A stretch of 64,000 nucleotides of DNA, from NCBI RefSeq assembly GCF_000424185.1, contig NZ_AUJK01000011.1:1-64000 (forward strand), in the 5' to 3' direction. Under the pieces are notes generated by a model that worked only from the letters and a program-made list of their open reading frames with translations, did no database searches and was not told the DNA's origin. Shown here piece after piece: positions 8,401 through 18,912 of this stretch. The number at the start of each line of letters is the position of its first letter. Position 1 is the first letter of the stretch. The stretch comes from Prevotella sp. AGR2160 (GTDB lineage: Bacteria; Bacteroidota; Bacteroidia; Bacteroidales; Bacteroidaceae). Position numbers and translations under genes: made by a program.

Positions 8401-8417
8401 CAACCATATTAAACATT

Positions 8418-9809
8418 ATGAACACATTATTCGACAAGATTTGGGATAAGCATGTCGTACAGATCGTTGATGACGGTCCTACGCAACTCTATATCGACCG
8501 TCTTTATTGCCATGAGGTGACCTCCCCGCAGGCTTTCGCCGGCATGCGTCAGCGTGGCCTGAAATGTTTCCGTCCGAAACAGATCTTTTGTATGCCCGAC
8601 CATAACACGCCGACGCACGACCAGGACAAGCCTGTAGAGGATCCTGTGAGCCGTAAGCAGCTTGAGACCCTTGACAAGAACTGTGAGGATTTTGGCCTGA
8701 CGGAGTTTAAGATGAACACGAAGGATAATGGTATTATCCATGTCGTCGGACCGGAGAAAGGTCTGAGCCTTCCGGGCATGACGATTGTCTGTGGCGATTC
8801 TCATACGTCCACTCACGGTGCTGTCGGCGCAGTTGCCTTCGGTATTGGTACTTCTGAGGTGGAGATGGTGATGGCTTCCCAGTGTATCCTGCAGCAGAAG
8901 CCGAAATCCATGCGTATCCGTGTGGAGGGCAAGCTCGCACCCGGCGTGACGGCAAAGGATGTAGCCCTGTATCTCATGAGTCAGCTCACGACGAGTGGTG
9001 CCACGGGTTATTTCGTGGAGTATGGTGGTCAGGTCATTCGCGACATGAGTATGGAGGGGCGTCTTACGCTCTGCAACCTGTCTATCGAGATGGGTGCCCG
9101 TGGAGGTTTCGTCGCTCCTGATGAGACGACCTTCGCTTATCTCAAGGGTCGTGAGTATGCTCCTAAGGGCGCAGACTGGGATAAGGCCGTGGCTTATTGG
9201 CGTATGCTGAAGAGCGGTGATGACGCTGTCTTCGACAAGGAGCTCGTCTTTGACGCCAAGGATATCGCGCCGCGTATCACTTATGGTACGAATCCAGGTA
9301 TGGGTATCGCTATCGACGGCACGGTCCCCACGCTCGACGAGATCGACGAGACAGAGCAGGCCTCTTTCAAGAAAGCTCTCAATTATATGGGTTTTGAACC
9401 TGGAGAGAAACTTCTTGGACATCCCATTGACTATGTATTCCTCGGTGCCTGTACGAATGGTCGTATAGAGGACTTCCGTGCTTTTGCCTCTGTGGTGAAA
9501 GGACATCATAAGGCTGACGGTGTCACGGCTTGGCTCGTACCCGGTTCCTGGGCTGTTGACAAACAGATCCGTGAGGAGGGGCTCGACAAGATCCTTGAAG
9601 CAGCAGGATTCCAGATTCGTCAGCCGGGTTGCTCCGCCTGTTTGGCTATGAATGATGATAAGATTCCCGCAGGCAAGTACAGTGTCTCAACAAGTAACCG
9701 TAACTTCGAGGGCCGTCAGGGTCCCGGCAGCCGTACGATCCTTGCCAGCCCGCTCGTGGCTGCCGCTGCTGCCATCACCGGTAAAATCACTGATCCGAGA
9801 ACACTTTAA
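8418..9809 (+). CDS. leuC: 3-isopropylmalate dehydratase large subunit
   Basis: With LeuD this aconitase-family subunit isomerises 2-isopropylmalate to 3-isopropylmalate. The 463-residue protein shows [23 protein letters not shown] and the [4Fe-4S] ligands in GACTNGR and [10 protein letters not shown]. The length is normal. It starts 17 bases after leuA and ends 11 bases before leuD. The same dehydratase probably also serves the citramalate route proposed for the 10417-11997 gene. It is cytoplasmic and oxygen-sensitive by family. Confidence 0.97.
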   Translation: MNTLFDKIWDKHVVQIVDDGPTQLYIDRLYCHEVTSPQAFAGMRQRGLKCFRPKQIFCMPDHNTPTHDQDKPVEDPVSRKQLETLDKNCEDFGLTEFKMNTKDNGIIHVVGPEKGLSLPGMTIVCGDSHTSTHGAVGAVAFGIGTSEVEMVMASQCILQQKPKSMRIRVEGKLAPGVTAKDVALYLMSQLTTSGATGYFVEYGGQVIRDMSMEGRLTLCNLSIEMGARGGFVAPDETTFAYLKGREYAPKGADWDKAVAYWRMLKSGDDAVFDKELVFDAKDIAPRITYGTNPGMGIAIDGTVPTLDEIDETEQASFKKALNYMGFEPGEKLLGHPIDYVFLGACTNGRIEDFRAFASVVKGHHKADGVTAWLVPGSWAVDKQIREEGLDKILEAAGFQIRQPGCSACLAMNDDKIPAGKYSVSTSNRNFEGRQGPGSRTILASPLVAAAAAITGKITDPRTL

Positions 9810-9820
9810 TTCTTTCGAAA

Positions 9821-10411
9821 ATGAAACAGAAATTTGATGTCATTACTTCATCCTGTATCCCTCTCCCGTTGGAGAATGTAGATACAGACCAGATCATACC
9901 CGCCCGCTTCCTGAAAGCAACAGATAAGGAAGGCTTCGGCGAAAACCTCTTCCGTGACTGGAGATATAATAAGGACGGCAGTCTGAAGAAAGACTTCGTT
10001 CTCAATGATCCCAGTTACAGCGGTTGCATTCTTGTAGCCGGTAAAAATTTCGGCAGTGGCTCCTCCCGTGAGCATGCTGCCTGGGCCATCGCCGGTTATG
10101 GCTTCCGTGTGGTTATCAGTTCTTTCTTTGCTGATATCCACAAGAACAACGAGTTGAACAACTTCGTCCTTCCCGTTGTCGTTTCCGAGGGGTTCCTGAA
10201 GGAACTTTTCGACTCTATCGACAAAGATCATAAGACGCAGGTACGGGTAGACCTGCCGAACCAGACCGTGACGAATCTGGCCACGGGACACAGCGAGCAT
10301 TTCGAGATCAACGGCTATAAGAAGCACTGTCTCGAGAATGGCCTCGATGATGTCGACTTCCTCGTACAAAACCGTGATAAGGTGGAGGCGTGGGAAGCTA
10401 AAAACAAATAA
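9821..10411 (+). CDS. leuD: 3-isopropylmalate dehydratase small subunit
   Basis: This 196-residue swivel subunit partners LeuC. It carries PLENVDTDQIIPARFLK near the N-terminus and the substrate-binding GKNFGSGSSREHAAWAI segment. Length and gene order are those of the family. The stop is 5 bases before the next start, so coupling with the following synthase gene is likely. Confidence 0.96.
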   Translation: MKQKFDVITSSCIPLPLENVDTDQIIPARFLKATDKEGFGENLFRDWRYNKDGSLKKDFVLNDPSYSGCILVAGKNFGSGSSREHAAWAIAGYGFRVVISSFFADIHKNNELNNFVLPVVVSEGFLKELFDSIDKDHKTQVRVDLPNQTVTNLATGHSEHFEINGYKKHCLENGLDDVDFLVQNRDKVEAWEAKNK

Positions 10412-10416
10412 ATTTT

Positions 10417-11997
10417 ATGACAAACAATGATAATGTCCGCAGGGTAGAGATCATGGATTGTACCCTCCGTGACGGTGAACAGACCAACGGTGTCTCTTTT
10501 CTTCCGCATGAGAAACTGATGATAGCACGTATGCTCCTTCATGATGTTGGTGTCGACCGCATTGAAGTGGCATCGGCGCGTGTCTCTGAAGGTGAGAAAG
10601 ATGCTGTCCGTATGATCTGTAAGTCTGCAGAGTCCGATGGCATGCTTTCCCGTGTGGAAGTGTTGGGATTCGTAGATGGAATGAAGTCTGTCGATTGGAT
10701 CCGGGAGTGTGGATGTCAGTGCATCAATCTCCTTGCCAAAGGCTCGCTGCGCCATTGCTCCCAGCAATTGAAGAAAACTCCTGCCGAGCATATCCACGAT
10801 ATCCGAGAGGTTATCGCCTACGCCCAGAAAGTGGGCATGCGTGTGAACCTTTATCTTGAGGACTGGTCCGGAGGAATGAAAGATTCCCCGGAGTATGTCT
10901 GGCAGATGATGGACGGATTGAAGGACGAGCCTATCGAGCGTTTCCTGCTCCCCGACACCCTTGGTGTCCTCAACCCTATGCAGGTAGCCGATTATATCGG
11001 TCAGATGGTGACGCGTTATCCCTCCTGCCGTTTCGACTTCCACGGACATAATGACTATGACATGGCTGTCGCCGACTCCCTCGCTGCCGCACAGGCCGGA
11101 GCCTCCGGGCTCCACGTCACTGTCAACGGTCTTGGTGAGCGTTGTGGTAATGCCCCGTTGTCGAGTGTTCAGGTGATGCTGCATGACATGCTCCATATCC
11201 AGACGAATATCGATGAGACGACCCTTGTTGATGTCTCCCATCTCGTGGAGGGCTACAGTGGTATTGCTGTAGCCCCGAATACGCCGGTTATCGGAGACTA
11301 TGTCTTCACGCAGGTTGCAGGCGTCCATGCCGATGGTGACAATAAGGGTAACCTCTACAGCAACGACCTCAAGCCTGAGCGCTTCGGTCGTCATCGAGAG
11401 TATGCCTTGGGCAAGAATTCCGGTAAGGCGAATATCATCAAGAACCTCAAGGAATTTGGTCTGGAACTGACGAAGGAGCAGACGAAAGCCGTGACGAAGC
11501 GTATCACAGAGTTAGGTGACCGTAAGGAGCTTGTCACCCCTGATGATCTGCCGTATATTGTCAGTGATGTACTGAAGCATAACGCCCCTGAAGATGAGGT
11601 GAAACTCGTGAGTTACATGGTATCCACCTCTTATGGTCTGCGGCCATTGGCCAGCCTGAAGGTGAATATCAAAGGTAAGGAATATGAGGCCGACTCCACG
11701 GGTGACGGTCAGTATGATGCCTTTGTAAAGGCCTTACGCAAGATCTATAAGGAGAAACTCCACCGTACGTTCCCGTTGCTTGACAACTATGCTGTGAGTA
11801 TCCCGCCGGGTGGTCATACCGATGCCCTCGTACAGACGGTCATCACATGGCGCCGTGACGATGGCAGCTTGATCCGTACGCGTGGTCTCGATGCCGATCA
11901 GACGGAGGCTGCTATCAAGGCGACGCTGAAGATGCTGAACATTATCGAGCAGCCGCGGGAACCGGAGCGTGTATCCCCCCGCAACGTCGTGTTTTAA
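10417..11997 (+). CDS. Isopropylmalate/homocitrate synthase family enzyme, probable citramalate synthase
   Basis: This 526-residue protein is a second DRE-TIM synthase. It has [16 protein letters not shown] (residues 13-28), a [14 protein letters not shown] metal site, GLGERCGN and a C-terminal LeuA-type regulatory domain. It is distinct from LeuA of the same operon: the selectivity region after GEQ reads TNGVSF rather than VPGCQL. Its place between leuD and leuB suggests (R)-citramalate synthase (pyruvate plus acetyl-CoA), whose product is processed by LeuCD and LeuB toward 2-oxobutyrate and isoleucine. The family is clear; the substrate is inferred from context, and a redundant isopropylmalate synthase remains possible. 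Confidence 0.8.
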   Translation: MTNNDNVRRVEIMDCTLRDGEQTNGVSFLPHEKLMIARMLLHDVGVDRIEVASARVSEGEKDAVRMICKSAESDGMLSRVEVLGFVDGMKSVDWIRECGCQCINLLAKGSLRHCSQQLKKTPAEHIHDIREVIAYAQKVGMRVNLYLEDWSGGMKDSPEYVWQMMDGLKDEPIERFLLPDTLGVLNPMQVADYIGQMVTRYPSCRFDFHGHNDYDMAVADSLAAAQAGASGLHVTVNGLGERCGNAPLSSVQVMLHDMLHIQTNIDETTLVDVSHLVEGYSGIAVAPNTPVIGDYVFTQVAGVHADGDNKGNLYSNDLKPERFGRHREYALGKNSGKANIIKNLKEFGLELTKEQTKAVTKRITELGDRKELVTPDDLPYIVSDVLKHNAPEDEVKLVSYMVSTSYGLRPLASLKVNIKGKEYEADSTGDGQYDAFVKALRKIYKEKLHRTFPLLDNYAVSIPPGGHTDALVQTVITWRRDDGSLIRTRGLDADQTEAAIKATLKMLNIIEQPREPERVSPRNVVF

Positions 11998-12059
11998 AGA
12001 GGAAGGCCACAAGGACCTCCCAACGGAAATTAATAAAAGTAATCAAAAAAACAACAGAT

Positions 12060-13121
12060 ATGAATTTGAATATTGCAGTCCTTCCCGGAGATGGAATCGG
12101 ACCGGAGATTATGAAACAGGGTGTGGCCGTACTCGAAGCCATTGCCAAGAAGTTCAACCATCAGTTCTCTTACAAGGAGGCCCTTGCCGGTGCTCATGCC
12201 ATTGATGCCGTCGGTGATCCTTTCCCCGAGGAGACTTTCAAGACCTGTATGGATGCCGATGCCGTTCTTTTCGCTGCTGTCGGTGATCCCCGTTTCGACA
12301 ATGATCCTACGGCCAAGGTTCGTCCGGAGCAAGGCCTGCTGGCCATGCGTAAGAAGCTTGGCCTCTTCGCTAATGTCCGTCCTGTCGCTACCTTCGACTG
12401 TCTGCTCCATAAGAGTCCGTTGAAGGATGAGCTCATCAAGGGGGCCGACTTCGTCGTCATCCGTGAGTTGACGGGAGGTATGTATTTCGGTGAGAAATAC
12501 CAGGACAATGATAAGGCCTACGATACCGATATCTACAGCCGTCCGGAGATCGAGCGCATCTTGAAGGTCGCTTTCGAGTTCGCCATGAAGCGTAACAAGC
12601 ACCTCACCGTCGTCGATAAGGCCAATGTGCTGGCCAGCAGCCGTCTGTGGCGTCAGATCGCCAAGGAGATGGAGCCGCAGTATCCTGAGGTGACCACCGA
12701 TTATATGTTTATTGACAACGCTTCCATGCGCGTACTCACCGAGCCCCGCTTCTTCGATGTCATCGTTACGGAGAACACATTCGGTGATATCCTTACCGAC
12801 GAGACGAGTTGTATCACGGGATCCATGGGACTTCAGCCTTCAGCTTCTCTCGGCGAGCACACACCGCTCTTCGAGCCTGTTCATGGTTCATGGCCTCAGG
12901 CCGCCGGGAAGAATCTCGCCAACCCGATCGCGCAGATTCTCTCTGCCGCCATGCTCCTCGAGCATTTCGGTCTGAAGGAAGAGGGCGCCCTCATCCGTAA
13001 GGCCGTTGACGCCAGCCTCGATGCCGATGTCCGTACTCCTGAGATCCAGGTTGAGGGCGGCAAGCACTATGGCACAACTGAAGTCGGCGCTTGGATAGTC
13101 GACTATATTGAAAAGGCATAA
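12060..13121 (+). CDS. leuB: 3-isopropylmalate dehydrogenase
   Basis: This 353-residue NAD-dependent beta-decarboxylating dehydrogenase makes 2-oxoisocaproate. It opens [15 protein letters not shown] and has [13 protein letters not shown], the [13 protein letters not shown] segment, [17 protein letters not shown], and [14 protein letters not shown] followed by [20 protein letters not shown] near the C-terminus. It closes the leucine operon. By family it could also oxidise 3-methylmalate in the citramalate route. A 62-base gap separates it from the preceding synthase. Confidence 0.97.
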   Translation: MNLNIAVLPGDGIGPEIMKQGVAVLEAIAKKFNHQFSYKEALAGAHAIDAVGDPFPEETFKTCMDADAVLFAAVGDPRFDNDPTAKVRPEQGLLAMRKKLGLFANVRPVATFDCLLHKSPLKDELIKGADFVVIRELTGGMYFGEKYQDNDKAYDTDIYSRPEIERILKVAFEFAMKRNKHLTVVDKANVLASSRLWRQIAKEMEPQYPEVTTDYMFIDNASMRVLTEPRFFDVIVTENTFGDILTDETSCITGSMGLQPSASLGEHTPLFEPVHGSWPQAAGKNLANPIAQILSAAMLLEHFGLKEEGALIRKAVDASLDADVRTPEIQVEGGKHYGTTEVGAWIVDYIEKA

Positions 13122-13142
13122 AATCCTCAAAAATCATAAATT

Positions 13143-13829
13143 TTGAAGAAAATCACTATCCTGATAGCCTGCTGTCTCTTGTTGGGGCTGCAGGCCGAAG
13201 GTCAGAATGTCAGTAGTCTGCGTGATAGTTTAGCGAAGGCTACTGACATTTTGGCGTATCATCCCGACTCCATTGACCTTCGTTTGAAGAAAGTAGGCTG
13301 GAATATCCGTTTGGAGCAATGGCAATATGCCAAGGATGACCTCGATAAGGTACTTATGTTGCAGCCCACGAGTATTGCCGGACTGTACTACCGTGCTTAT
13401 GTCAACGAGAAGCTCAACCGTCTGCATTTCGCCCGGTTGGACTATCAGAATCTCCTTGTTCTCGTGCCCGGCAACTATCAGGCGCAGCTCGGACTGGCCC
13501 TTCTCAACGAGAAGGACAAACACCTCACGGAGGCTTATGACGGCATCAACAGTCTCATAGAGCAATATCCCGACAGTGCCAGTGCCTATGCTGCCCGTGC
13601 CGGTATGGAGCAGGAGAGGGGTATGACGGAACTGGCTGCTTACGATTATGGGGAGGCCTTCCGTAAGGACACCACACAGACCGATTATCTCCTCAACCGC
13701 ATGGATCTGCTGCTGAAACTTGGAGACAGGAATGCGGTGGAGAAAGACCTTCGGCTGGCCCGTCAGCATGGCGTCGCCGATGGCATCCTGGTGTCTTATC
13801 GTCGGCGGTTGAAACTGCTGAAAAATTGA
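13143..13829 (+). CDS. Exported TPR-repeat protein
   Basis: This 228-residue protein has a signal peptide (MKKITILIACCLLLGLQAEGQ) followed by several TPR-like helical pairs (for example WQYAKDDLDKVLMLQPTSIA and HFARLDYQNLLVLVPGNYQA). It is probably periplasmic and a protein-interaction scaffold. The start is TTG at 13143: an in-frame TAA at 13137 excludes anything earlier except ATT at 13140, and no internal ATG would keep the signal peptide. It lies 21 bases after leuB and may be read with the leucine operon, though no functional link is evident. Confidence 0.8.
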   Translation: MKKITILIACCLLLGLQAEGQNVSSLRDSLAKATDILAYHPDSIDLRLKKVGWNIRLEQWQYAKDDLDKVLMLQPTSIAGLYYRAYVNEKLNRLHFARLDYQNLLVLVPGNYQAQLGLALLNEKDKHLTEAYDGINSLIEQYPDSASAYAARAGMEQERGMTELAAYDYGEAFRKDTTQTDYLLNRMDLLLKLGDRNAVEKDLRLARQHGVADGILVSYRRRLKLLKN

Positions 13830-13876
13830 CCTCGGTCAAGAATTCGCTCATTTTCATCACTTTGTAGCCCTCTTTC

Positions 13877-13908
13877 CTTGATAGTATGAAAAAATGGCCG
13901 TATCTTTG
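13877..13908 (+). promoter_or_regulatory. Promoter of the 38-residue small-protein gene
   Basis: CTTG at 13877-13880, a 20-base spacer, then TATCTTTG at 13901-13908 (exact TAnnTTTG). The predicted leader is about 95 bases and includes a 7-bp stem, GGAGTCC with GGGCTCC. Confidence 0.7.
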
Positions 13909-14007
13909 CAACGTCAATCAAGGATAACAAACACTAGTAGTAACCAGGAGTCCTTAAACACACACAATCCAAATCGGGGCTCCATTAAAGTAAGAAAGGG
14001 TAAAAAG

Positions 14008-14124
14008 ATGAAAATGATTAAGAACATGATTGAAGCGTTTAAGAAAGTCGTAGCGGCTTATCGTGACGCTATGGACAAGTACGGTGAGGCCCTCCTCAAT
14101 GGTCGTGGCTATACCTGCGCTTAA
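14008..14124 (+). CDS. 38-residue small protein of unknown function
   Basis: A short frame begins at ATG 14008 after a purine-rich AGAAAGGGTAAAAAG stretch and encodes an amphipathic helix rich in Lys, Ala and Met: MKMIKNMIEAFKKVVAAYRD, then AMDKYGEALLNGRGYTCA. It has a dedicated promoter about 100 bases upstream and a strong terminator about 55 bases downstream, so it is an independent one-gene transcript. A longer in-frame start at 13894 lies inside the promoter and is rejected. I recognise no family. The RNA itself could also be functional, since hairpins flank the frame on both sides. Confidence 0.65.
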   Translation: MKMIKNMIEAFKKVVAAYRDAMDKYGEALLNGRGYTCA

Positions 14125-14177
14125 GGTCCATCACTAGAGTAGAAAATGTCGGAACCATAAGGTTCTTTTAAAAAATG

Positions 14178-14212
14178 ACGCCGCCGGGAAGTGATTCCCG
14201 GCGGCGTTTTTA
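14178..14212 (+). terminator. Terminator after the 38-residue gene
   Basis: The strong stem CGCCGCCGGGAA pairs with TTCCCGGCGGCG around GTGA and is followed by a T run. A smaller hairpin, GGAACC-ATAA-GGTTC, lies just before it at 14151-14166. Confidence 0.92.
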
Positions 14213-14220
14213 TGTTTTTG

Positions 14221-14246
14221 GCGGATCATGATCAATCATGTCCCTA
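14221..14246. repeat. Family A repeat (copy 1), supplies a stop codon
   Basis: GCGGATCATGATCAATCATGTCCCTA on the plus strand. Read on the minus strand it begins TAGGGACATGATT, and this TAG is the stop codon of the transporter gene ending at 14244. Confidence 0.85.
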
Positions 14247-15938
14247 TGCCCCACAACAGAAGAGCACGATGAGCTGCGCGGTGAAGATGCGGAGGAACAT
14301 ACTCAACGGATAAACGGTGGAGTAGCCCAGAGCCGGTGCTTCCTTCGAACAGACCTCATTGGCATAGGCGAGGGCTGGAGGGTCGGTACAGGTACCGGCG
14401 AGCATACCCATGATCGTAAAGTAGTTGAAGTGGTATTTCAGTCTGGCGATCGTTCCTACGATGAGGATAGGGATGATGGTGATGAGGAAACCGGTGAAGA
14501 TATACATCGGTCCGTCACCGGCAACGACGGTAGCCCAGAAACTAGAACCTGCTTTGATACCCACGCTGGCGAGGAAGAGCACGAGGCCCACCTCACGGAG
14601 CATCATGTTAGCGGATGTCGTCGTATAGGTCACGAGGTGGAACTTGTAGCCATAGCGACCGATGAGGATGGCGATGATCAACGGACCACCGGCGAGACCG
14701 AGCTTCAACGGCACCGGCATGCCAGGAACGGCGATGGGGAAAGAACCGAAGAGAATACCGATCATGATACCGATGAAGATGGTGGCGATGTTCGGCGCGT
14801 TCAGACGGCGTGTGGAGTTACCCATCATCTCGGCGACGCGGTTGACATTCTCCTCAGGACCGACGACCATCACACGGTCACCGACCTGGAAGGTGTGATT
14901 ACGGGAAGCAAAGAGCTCGATGCCCTGACGGGTGATACGCGTGATGTTCACGCCGTAGACACTGGAGAAGTGCATCTTACCGAGCACCTTACCGTTCATT
15001 GACGGCTTGGTGACGAGGATACGACGGGAAATCATCGGCTGTGGCTCCTTGTCCTCGTTCCATTCTACCTGGATCTCCGGACCGATGAAGGCCTTCACGG
15101 CCTCGGCATCAGCATCAGCGCTGACGACCATGATCTCGTCGCCCAAGGTCAGGACGGTGTCACGCTTCGGAACGAGCAGATGACCGTCGTGCATGATACG
15201 TGTGCAGACGATGTCACGATTGAGGAAGTTGGAGATCTCCTGGAGGGTACGGCCGGCGATGTAGCTGTTGGAAACTTTCAGATACATCACGTGTGGCTTG
15301 GCATGGGGATCCTCAGCCTCTGCGGCATTGAGTTCCTGCTCCTCGTCATCGAGGTTGATGCGGCAGATGTAACGAATGGCGATAGTGGCGCCGATGATAC
15401 CGAGGACGCCGAGCGGATAGGCGCAGGCATAACCATTGGCGATCTGCGGAATGGCGCCATGATGCCAAACAGAAGTCAGGGCCTCATTGGCGGCGCCGAG
15501 ACCCGGGGTATTCGTTACGGCACCATAGAGGGTACCGACCATCATCGGGAGATTGACGGGATTCTTCGTGTCGAAGAAGATGAAGTAGCACGCGAACATC
15601 ACGCCGATGTTGAGCAGGATCATCAGTGTCGACAATAGGTTCAGCGTTACGCCGCCCTTCTTGAAACTCTCGAAGAAACCCGGTCCGACCTGCAGACCGA
15701 TACAGAAGACGAAAAGAATCAAGCCGAAGTCCTGGATAAATGACAGGATATTGTTCGGGGCGGTGAATCCGAAGTTACCGGCGAGGATGCCCGCGAAGAG
15801 CACGAAGGTGACGCCGAGTGAGATACCGCCGATCTTGATCTTTCCCAGGTAGACACCCATGGCGATGACCACGGAATAGAGCAGTGCGATATGCGCCACG
15901 GAGTCCTGGGAGGTGAATAGATTAATTAACCAATCCAT
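14244..15938 (-). CDS. AspT/YidE-family putative transporter
   Basis: This 564-residue membrane protein belongs to the AspT/YidE/YbjL group. It has an N-terminal half of about five hydrophobic segments (from [14 protein letters not shown]), then two TrkA-C (RCK_C) regulatory domains at roughly residues 215-385, then a second membrane half ([20 protein letters not shown] onward). AspT itself exchanges aspartate and alanine; the substrate here is unknown. The start at 15938 (MDWLINLF) is preferred over 16013 because the longer form adds 25 polar residues that include the pgk terminator region. Its TAG stop lies inside a family A repeat. Confidence 0.85.
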   Translation of the reverse strand: MDWLINLFTSQDSVAHIALLYSVVIAMGVYLGKIKIGGISLGVTFVLFAGILAGNFGFTAPNNILSFIQDFGLILFVFCIGLQVGPGFFESFKKGGVTLNLLSTLMILLNIGVMFACYFIFFDTKNPVNLPMMVGTLYGAVTNTPGLGAANEALTSVWHHGAIPQIANGYACAYPLGVLGIIGATIAIRYICRINLDDEEQELNAAEAEDPHAKPHVMYLKVSNSYIAGRTLQEISNFLNRDIVCTRIMHDGHLLVPKRDTVLTLGDEIMVVSADADAEAVKAFIGPEIQVEWNEDKEPQPMISRRILVTKPSMNGKVLGKMHFSSVYGVNITRITRQGIELFASRNHTFQVGDRVMVVGPEENVNRVAEMMGNSTRRLNAPNIATIFIGIMIGILFGSFPIAVPGMPVPLKLGLAGGPLIIAILIGRYGYKFHLVTYTTTSANMMLREVGLVLFLASVGIKAGSSFWATVVAGDGPMYIFTGFLITIIPILIVGTIARLKYHFNYFTIMGMLAGTCTDPPALAYANEVCSKEAPALGYSTVYPLSMFLRIFTAQLIVLFCCGA

Positions 15939-15996
15939 GAAAAGTTGATAATACGGTAAATTATTGTTTGTTCTCTCTAGGGGTTGGAAAGAATAA

Positions 15997-16026
15997 AAAG
16001 GGGTGAAACGCAAGCCTCACCCCTTT
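15997..16026 (-). terminator. pgk terminator
   Basis: On the minus strand, AAAGGGGTGAGG pairs with the complementary CACCCCTTT around CTTGCGTTT and is followed by T residues, 19 bases after the pgk stop. Confidence 0.85.
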
Positions 16027-16044
16027 CTTATATGTTTAGAAGAA

Positions 16045-17292
16045 TTACTTCTCGATAGCAGCTACACCCGGGAGGACTTTACCCTCGATAGCCTCGAGGA
16101 GAGCACCACCACCCGTAGAGATATAGCTTACCTGGTCAGCGAGGCCGAACTTGTTGATGCAAGCCACGGAGTCACCACCACCGATGAGAGAGAAGGCACC
16201 TTCCTTCGTAGCCTCTGCGATAGCCTCTGCGATAGCCTTGGAGCCACCGGTGAAGTTGTCGAACTCGAAGACACCGGCGGGACCGTTCCACAGGATCGTC
16301 TTGCTGCCCTTGATAGCGTCAGCAAAGGCCTTACGTGTGTCAGGACCAGCGTCCATACCCTCCCATCCGTCGGGGATGTCATTGGAAGGAGCCACCTTTG
16401 TGTTTGCGTCATTGCTGAAGTCATCAGCGATGATAGAGTCAGTGCCGAGGACGAGGTTCACGTGGTTCTCCTTAGCCTTCTTCAGCACGTCGAGAGCGAC
16501 ATCGAGCTTGTCATCCTCGCAGATGGACTTACCGATCTTACCGCCCTGAGCCTTGGCGAAGGTATAGGTCATACCACCGCAGAGGATGAGGTTGTCAACC
16601 TTTGTGAGCAGGTTCTCGATGATACCGATCTTCGTGGAAACCTTGCTACCACCCATGATAGCGGTGAAGGGGCGCTTGATGTTGTTGAGCACGTTGTCAA
16701 CAGCCTTTACCTCTTTCTCCATGAGGTAGCCGAGCATCTTGTGGTCTTTGTCGAAGAACTCATCGATGACAGCCGTAGAAGCATGCTTGCGGTGAGCGGT
16801 ACCGAAAGCGTCCATGACATAAACGTCAGCGTAGGAAGCGAGCTTCTGAGCAAACTTCTTCTGACGGTCCTTCATCTCGGCCTTGGCAGCATCATACTCG
16901 GGCGTGCCTTTCTCGACACCTACCGGCTTGCCTTCCTCCTCAGGATAGAAGCGGAGGTTCTCCAGCAACAGAGCCTCACCGGGCTTCAGCGCGGCAGCCT
17001 CAGCGTCAGCATTAGCGCAGTCCTTGGCGAACTTGACGTCGACGCCCAGAGCCTTGCTGACATTGGGAACGATCTGAGAGAGAGACAGCTTCATGTTGAC
17101 CTTGCCTTTCGGCTTGCCCATGTGGCTCATCATGATCAGGGCACCACCATCGCTGAGGACCTTCTTCAGCGTGGGCAGAGCACCGCGGATACGTGTCTCG
17201 TCAGTGACATGACCATTCTCATCCAAGGGGACATTGAAGTCCACACGTACAATTGCCTTATGACCGGCAAAGTTGAAATCTTCGATTTTCAT
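16045..17292 (-). CDS. pgk: Phosphoglycerate kinase
   Basis: The enzyme transfers phosphate from 1,3-bisphosphoglycerate to ADP in glycolysis. The 415-residue protein has [16 protein letters not shown] at residues 13-28, the [11 protein letters not shown] segment, [29 protein letters not shown] and the C-terminal nucleotide-binding [14 protein letters not shown]. Length and motifs are normal. It is a single gene with its own promoter and terminator. It is cytoplasmic. Confidence 0.97.
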   Translation of the reverse strand: MKIEDFNFAGHKAIVRVDFNVPLDENGHVTDETRIRGALPTLKKVLSDGGALIMMSHMGKPKGKVNMKLSLSQIVPNVSKALGVDVKFAKDCANADAEAAALKPGEALLLENLRFYPEEEGKPVGVEKGTPEYDAAKAEMKDRQKKFAQKLASYADVYVMDAFGTAHRKHASTAVIDEFFDKDHKMLGYLMEKEVKAVDNVLNNIKRPFTAIMGGSKVSTKIGIIENLLTKVDNLILCGGMTYTFAKAQGGKIGKSICEDDKLDVALDVLKKAKENHVNLVLGTDSIIADDFSNDANTKVAPSNDIPDGWEGMDAGPDTRKAFADAIKGSKTILWNGPAGVFEFDNFTGGSKAIAEAIAEATKEGAFSLIGGGDSVACINKFGLADQVSYISTGGGALLEAIEGKVLPGVAAIEK

Positions 17293-17342
17293 TTCTTTTT
17301 ACGTTATAGTTGAGTTTAAAGATTTTCTTTTTTATCCATCTG

Positions 17343-17350
17343 CAAAATTA
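17343..17350 (-). promoter_or_regulatory. pgk promoter (-7 element)
   Basis: Read on the minus strand, TAATTTTG lies about 50 bases before the pgk ATG. The -33 element is not clear. Confidence 0.5.
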
Positions 17351-17427
17351 ACAATTTTCTTTTAGATAACCATCACTTGCAGTCAGTTTTTTTCGCAACG
17401 GGTATTATTTTTGAAAGAAAAAGGGCG

Positions 17428-18879
17428 TTATAGCACACCGAGTTTGCAGAATGTGATGAGGATGGCATATCCGATGACCATGCTGACCAGTCCCACGAGT
17501 AGCCCGGCCTTTGACATGTCTTTCTGCTGGATGAGTCCGGTGGAGTAGGCGATGGCGTTTGGCGGTGTGGAGATGGGGAGCGTCATAGCACAGCTGGCGG
17601 CGACGGCGATGCCGATGAGCACGGTCGGTGTGCCACCGATGGGCAGCAGGGAGTCACCCATGCCCTGACAGACGACGGTGAGGATCGGGATGAGGAGAGC
17701 TGCCGTTGCCGTGTTACTGATGAAGTTGGACAACAGGTAGCAGATCAGTCCGCTGACGATGAGGATGACAAGTGGATTCCAGGAGGCGAAGGGAATGCTT
17801 TTCACGGCTGTCTCTGCGAGGCCCGTACCGTTCATGGCCAGTCCGAGGGCGAAGCCGCCGGCGACCATCCAGATCACGCCCCAGTCGATGTCCTTCAGGT
17901 CTTCCGCCGTGATGACACCCGTGACGGCGAAGACGGCGATAGGGAGCATGGCGGTGGTGTTGGCGTTGACACCGATATATTTACCACAGATCCAGAGGAT
18001 GATGGTCACGAGGAAGGTGATGGCGACGACCCATGTGCGCCAGTTCCACTCGGTGTGGGTCTCGATCTTGATCTCTATCGTTTTCTGTGAGAAGGGGAAG
18101 AGTTTCTTGACGATGAACCAGGCGATGAAGAGCATGATGATGACCATCGGAGCCATGATCAGCGCCCACTGTCCGAAGGAGACCCCCATGCCGAGGTCGT
18201 TGAGGGTCTTGAAGGCGAAGGCGTTCGGCGGCGTGCCGATGGGCGTGCCCATGCCACCGAGGTTCGCTCCGATAGGGATGGCCATGGTCAGGGCGATGCG
18301 TCCCTTGCCGTTGGCAGGAAGGGCCTTGAAGACGGGCGTGAGGAAGGTGAGCATCATGGCCGCCGTAGCGGTGTTGGAGATGAACATCGAGAAGATTCCC
18401 GTGATGAGCATGAAGCCCAGGAGGACGGACTCACTCTTGTTGCCGAAGGGCGTGATGAGGGCCTTGGCCATGACGGCGTCGAGGCCTGATTTCGTGGCGG
18501 CGATGGCGATGATGAAACCGCCGAGGAAGAGGATGATCGTCGGGTCTGCGAAGCAGGCCATAACGCCTTGGTAGTCGAGCAGCTGCCCCGATGCGCCCTC
18601 ACCCTGCATGAAGTTGAAGGCCGAGGAGGAGACGAAGAAGAGGAGTACGAAGATGATGCCCACGGAGGTTGCCCATGCCGGTATAGCTTCCGTAAGCCAG
18701 AGCATGACGGCCATGACGAAGATGGCGATGACGCGCTGCTGGATGACGGTAAGGCCGGCGATGCCGAAGACATCAGCGGGGAGGTTCCACACGATGAGAG
18801 TGACGATGGCGGTAATCAGGAAGAGGAATGCTTTCCGCTTGTTGAAGTCGCCGTGAAGTACTTTTTTTACGGTTCCCAT
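17428..18879 (-). CDS. SLC13/DASS family sodium-coupled anion transporter
   Basis: This 483-residue polytopic membrane protein has about 12 hydrophobic segments. It shows the DASS family signatures: FISNTATAAMMLTFLTPVFK and NLGGMGTPIGTPPNAFAF in the first half, and the repeat FISNTATAALLIPIL with MTLPISTPPNAIAYSTG in the second. The duplicated SNT and TPPNA motifs bind Na+ and carboxylate in this family (SdcS, VcINDY), so the likely substrates are C4-dicarboxylates such as succinate. It lies 33 bases downstream of a Crp/Fnr regulator on the same strand, which probably controls it or is co-expressed. Confidence 0.92.
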   Translation of the reverse strand: MGTVKKVLHGDFNKRKAFLFLITAIVTLIVWNLPADVFGIAGLTVIQQRVIAIFVMAVMLWLTEAIPAWATSVGIIFVLLFFVSSSAFNFMQGEGASGQLLDYQGVMACFADPTIILFLGGFIIAIAATKSGLDAVMAKALITPFGNKSESVLLGFMLITGIFSMFISNTATAAMMLTFLTPVFKALPANGKGRIALTMAIPIGANLGGMGTPIGTPPNAFAFKTLNDLGMGVSFGQWALIMAPMVIIMLFIAWFIVKKLFPFSQKTIEIKIETHTEWNWRTWVVAITFLVTIILWICGKYIGVNANTTAMLPIAVFAVTGVITAEDLKDIDWGVIWMVAGGFALGLAMNGTGLAETAVKSIPFASWNPLVILIVSGLICYLLSNFISNTATAALLIPILTVVCQGMGDSLLPIGGTPTVLIGIAVAASCAMTLPISTPPNAIAYSTGLIQQKDMSKAGLLVGLVSMVIGYAILITFCKLGVL

Positions 18880-18912
18880 AATAGTATTGTTTAGATTTTT
18901 ATAGCCTTAAGT

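Noticed and set aside
7114..8403. 429-codon minus-strand frame opposite leuA
   Set aside because: It is the shadow of a high-GC coding region; the plus-strand frame is a clear full-length LeuA. The same reasoning removes the long antisense frames opposite leuC, leuD, pgk, rho, nqrA-F and the FadL-type gene.
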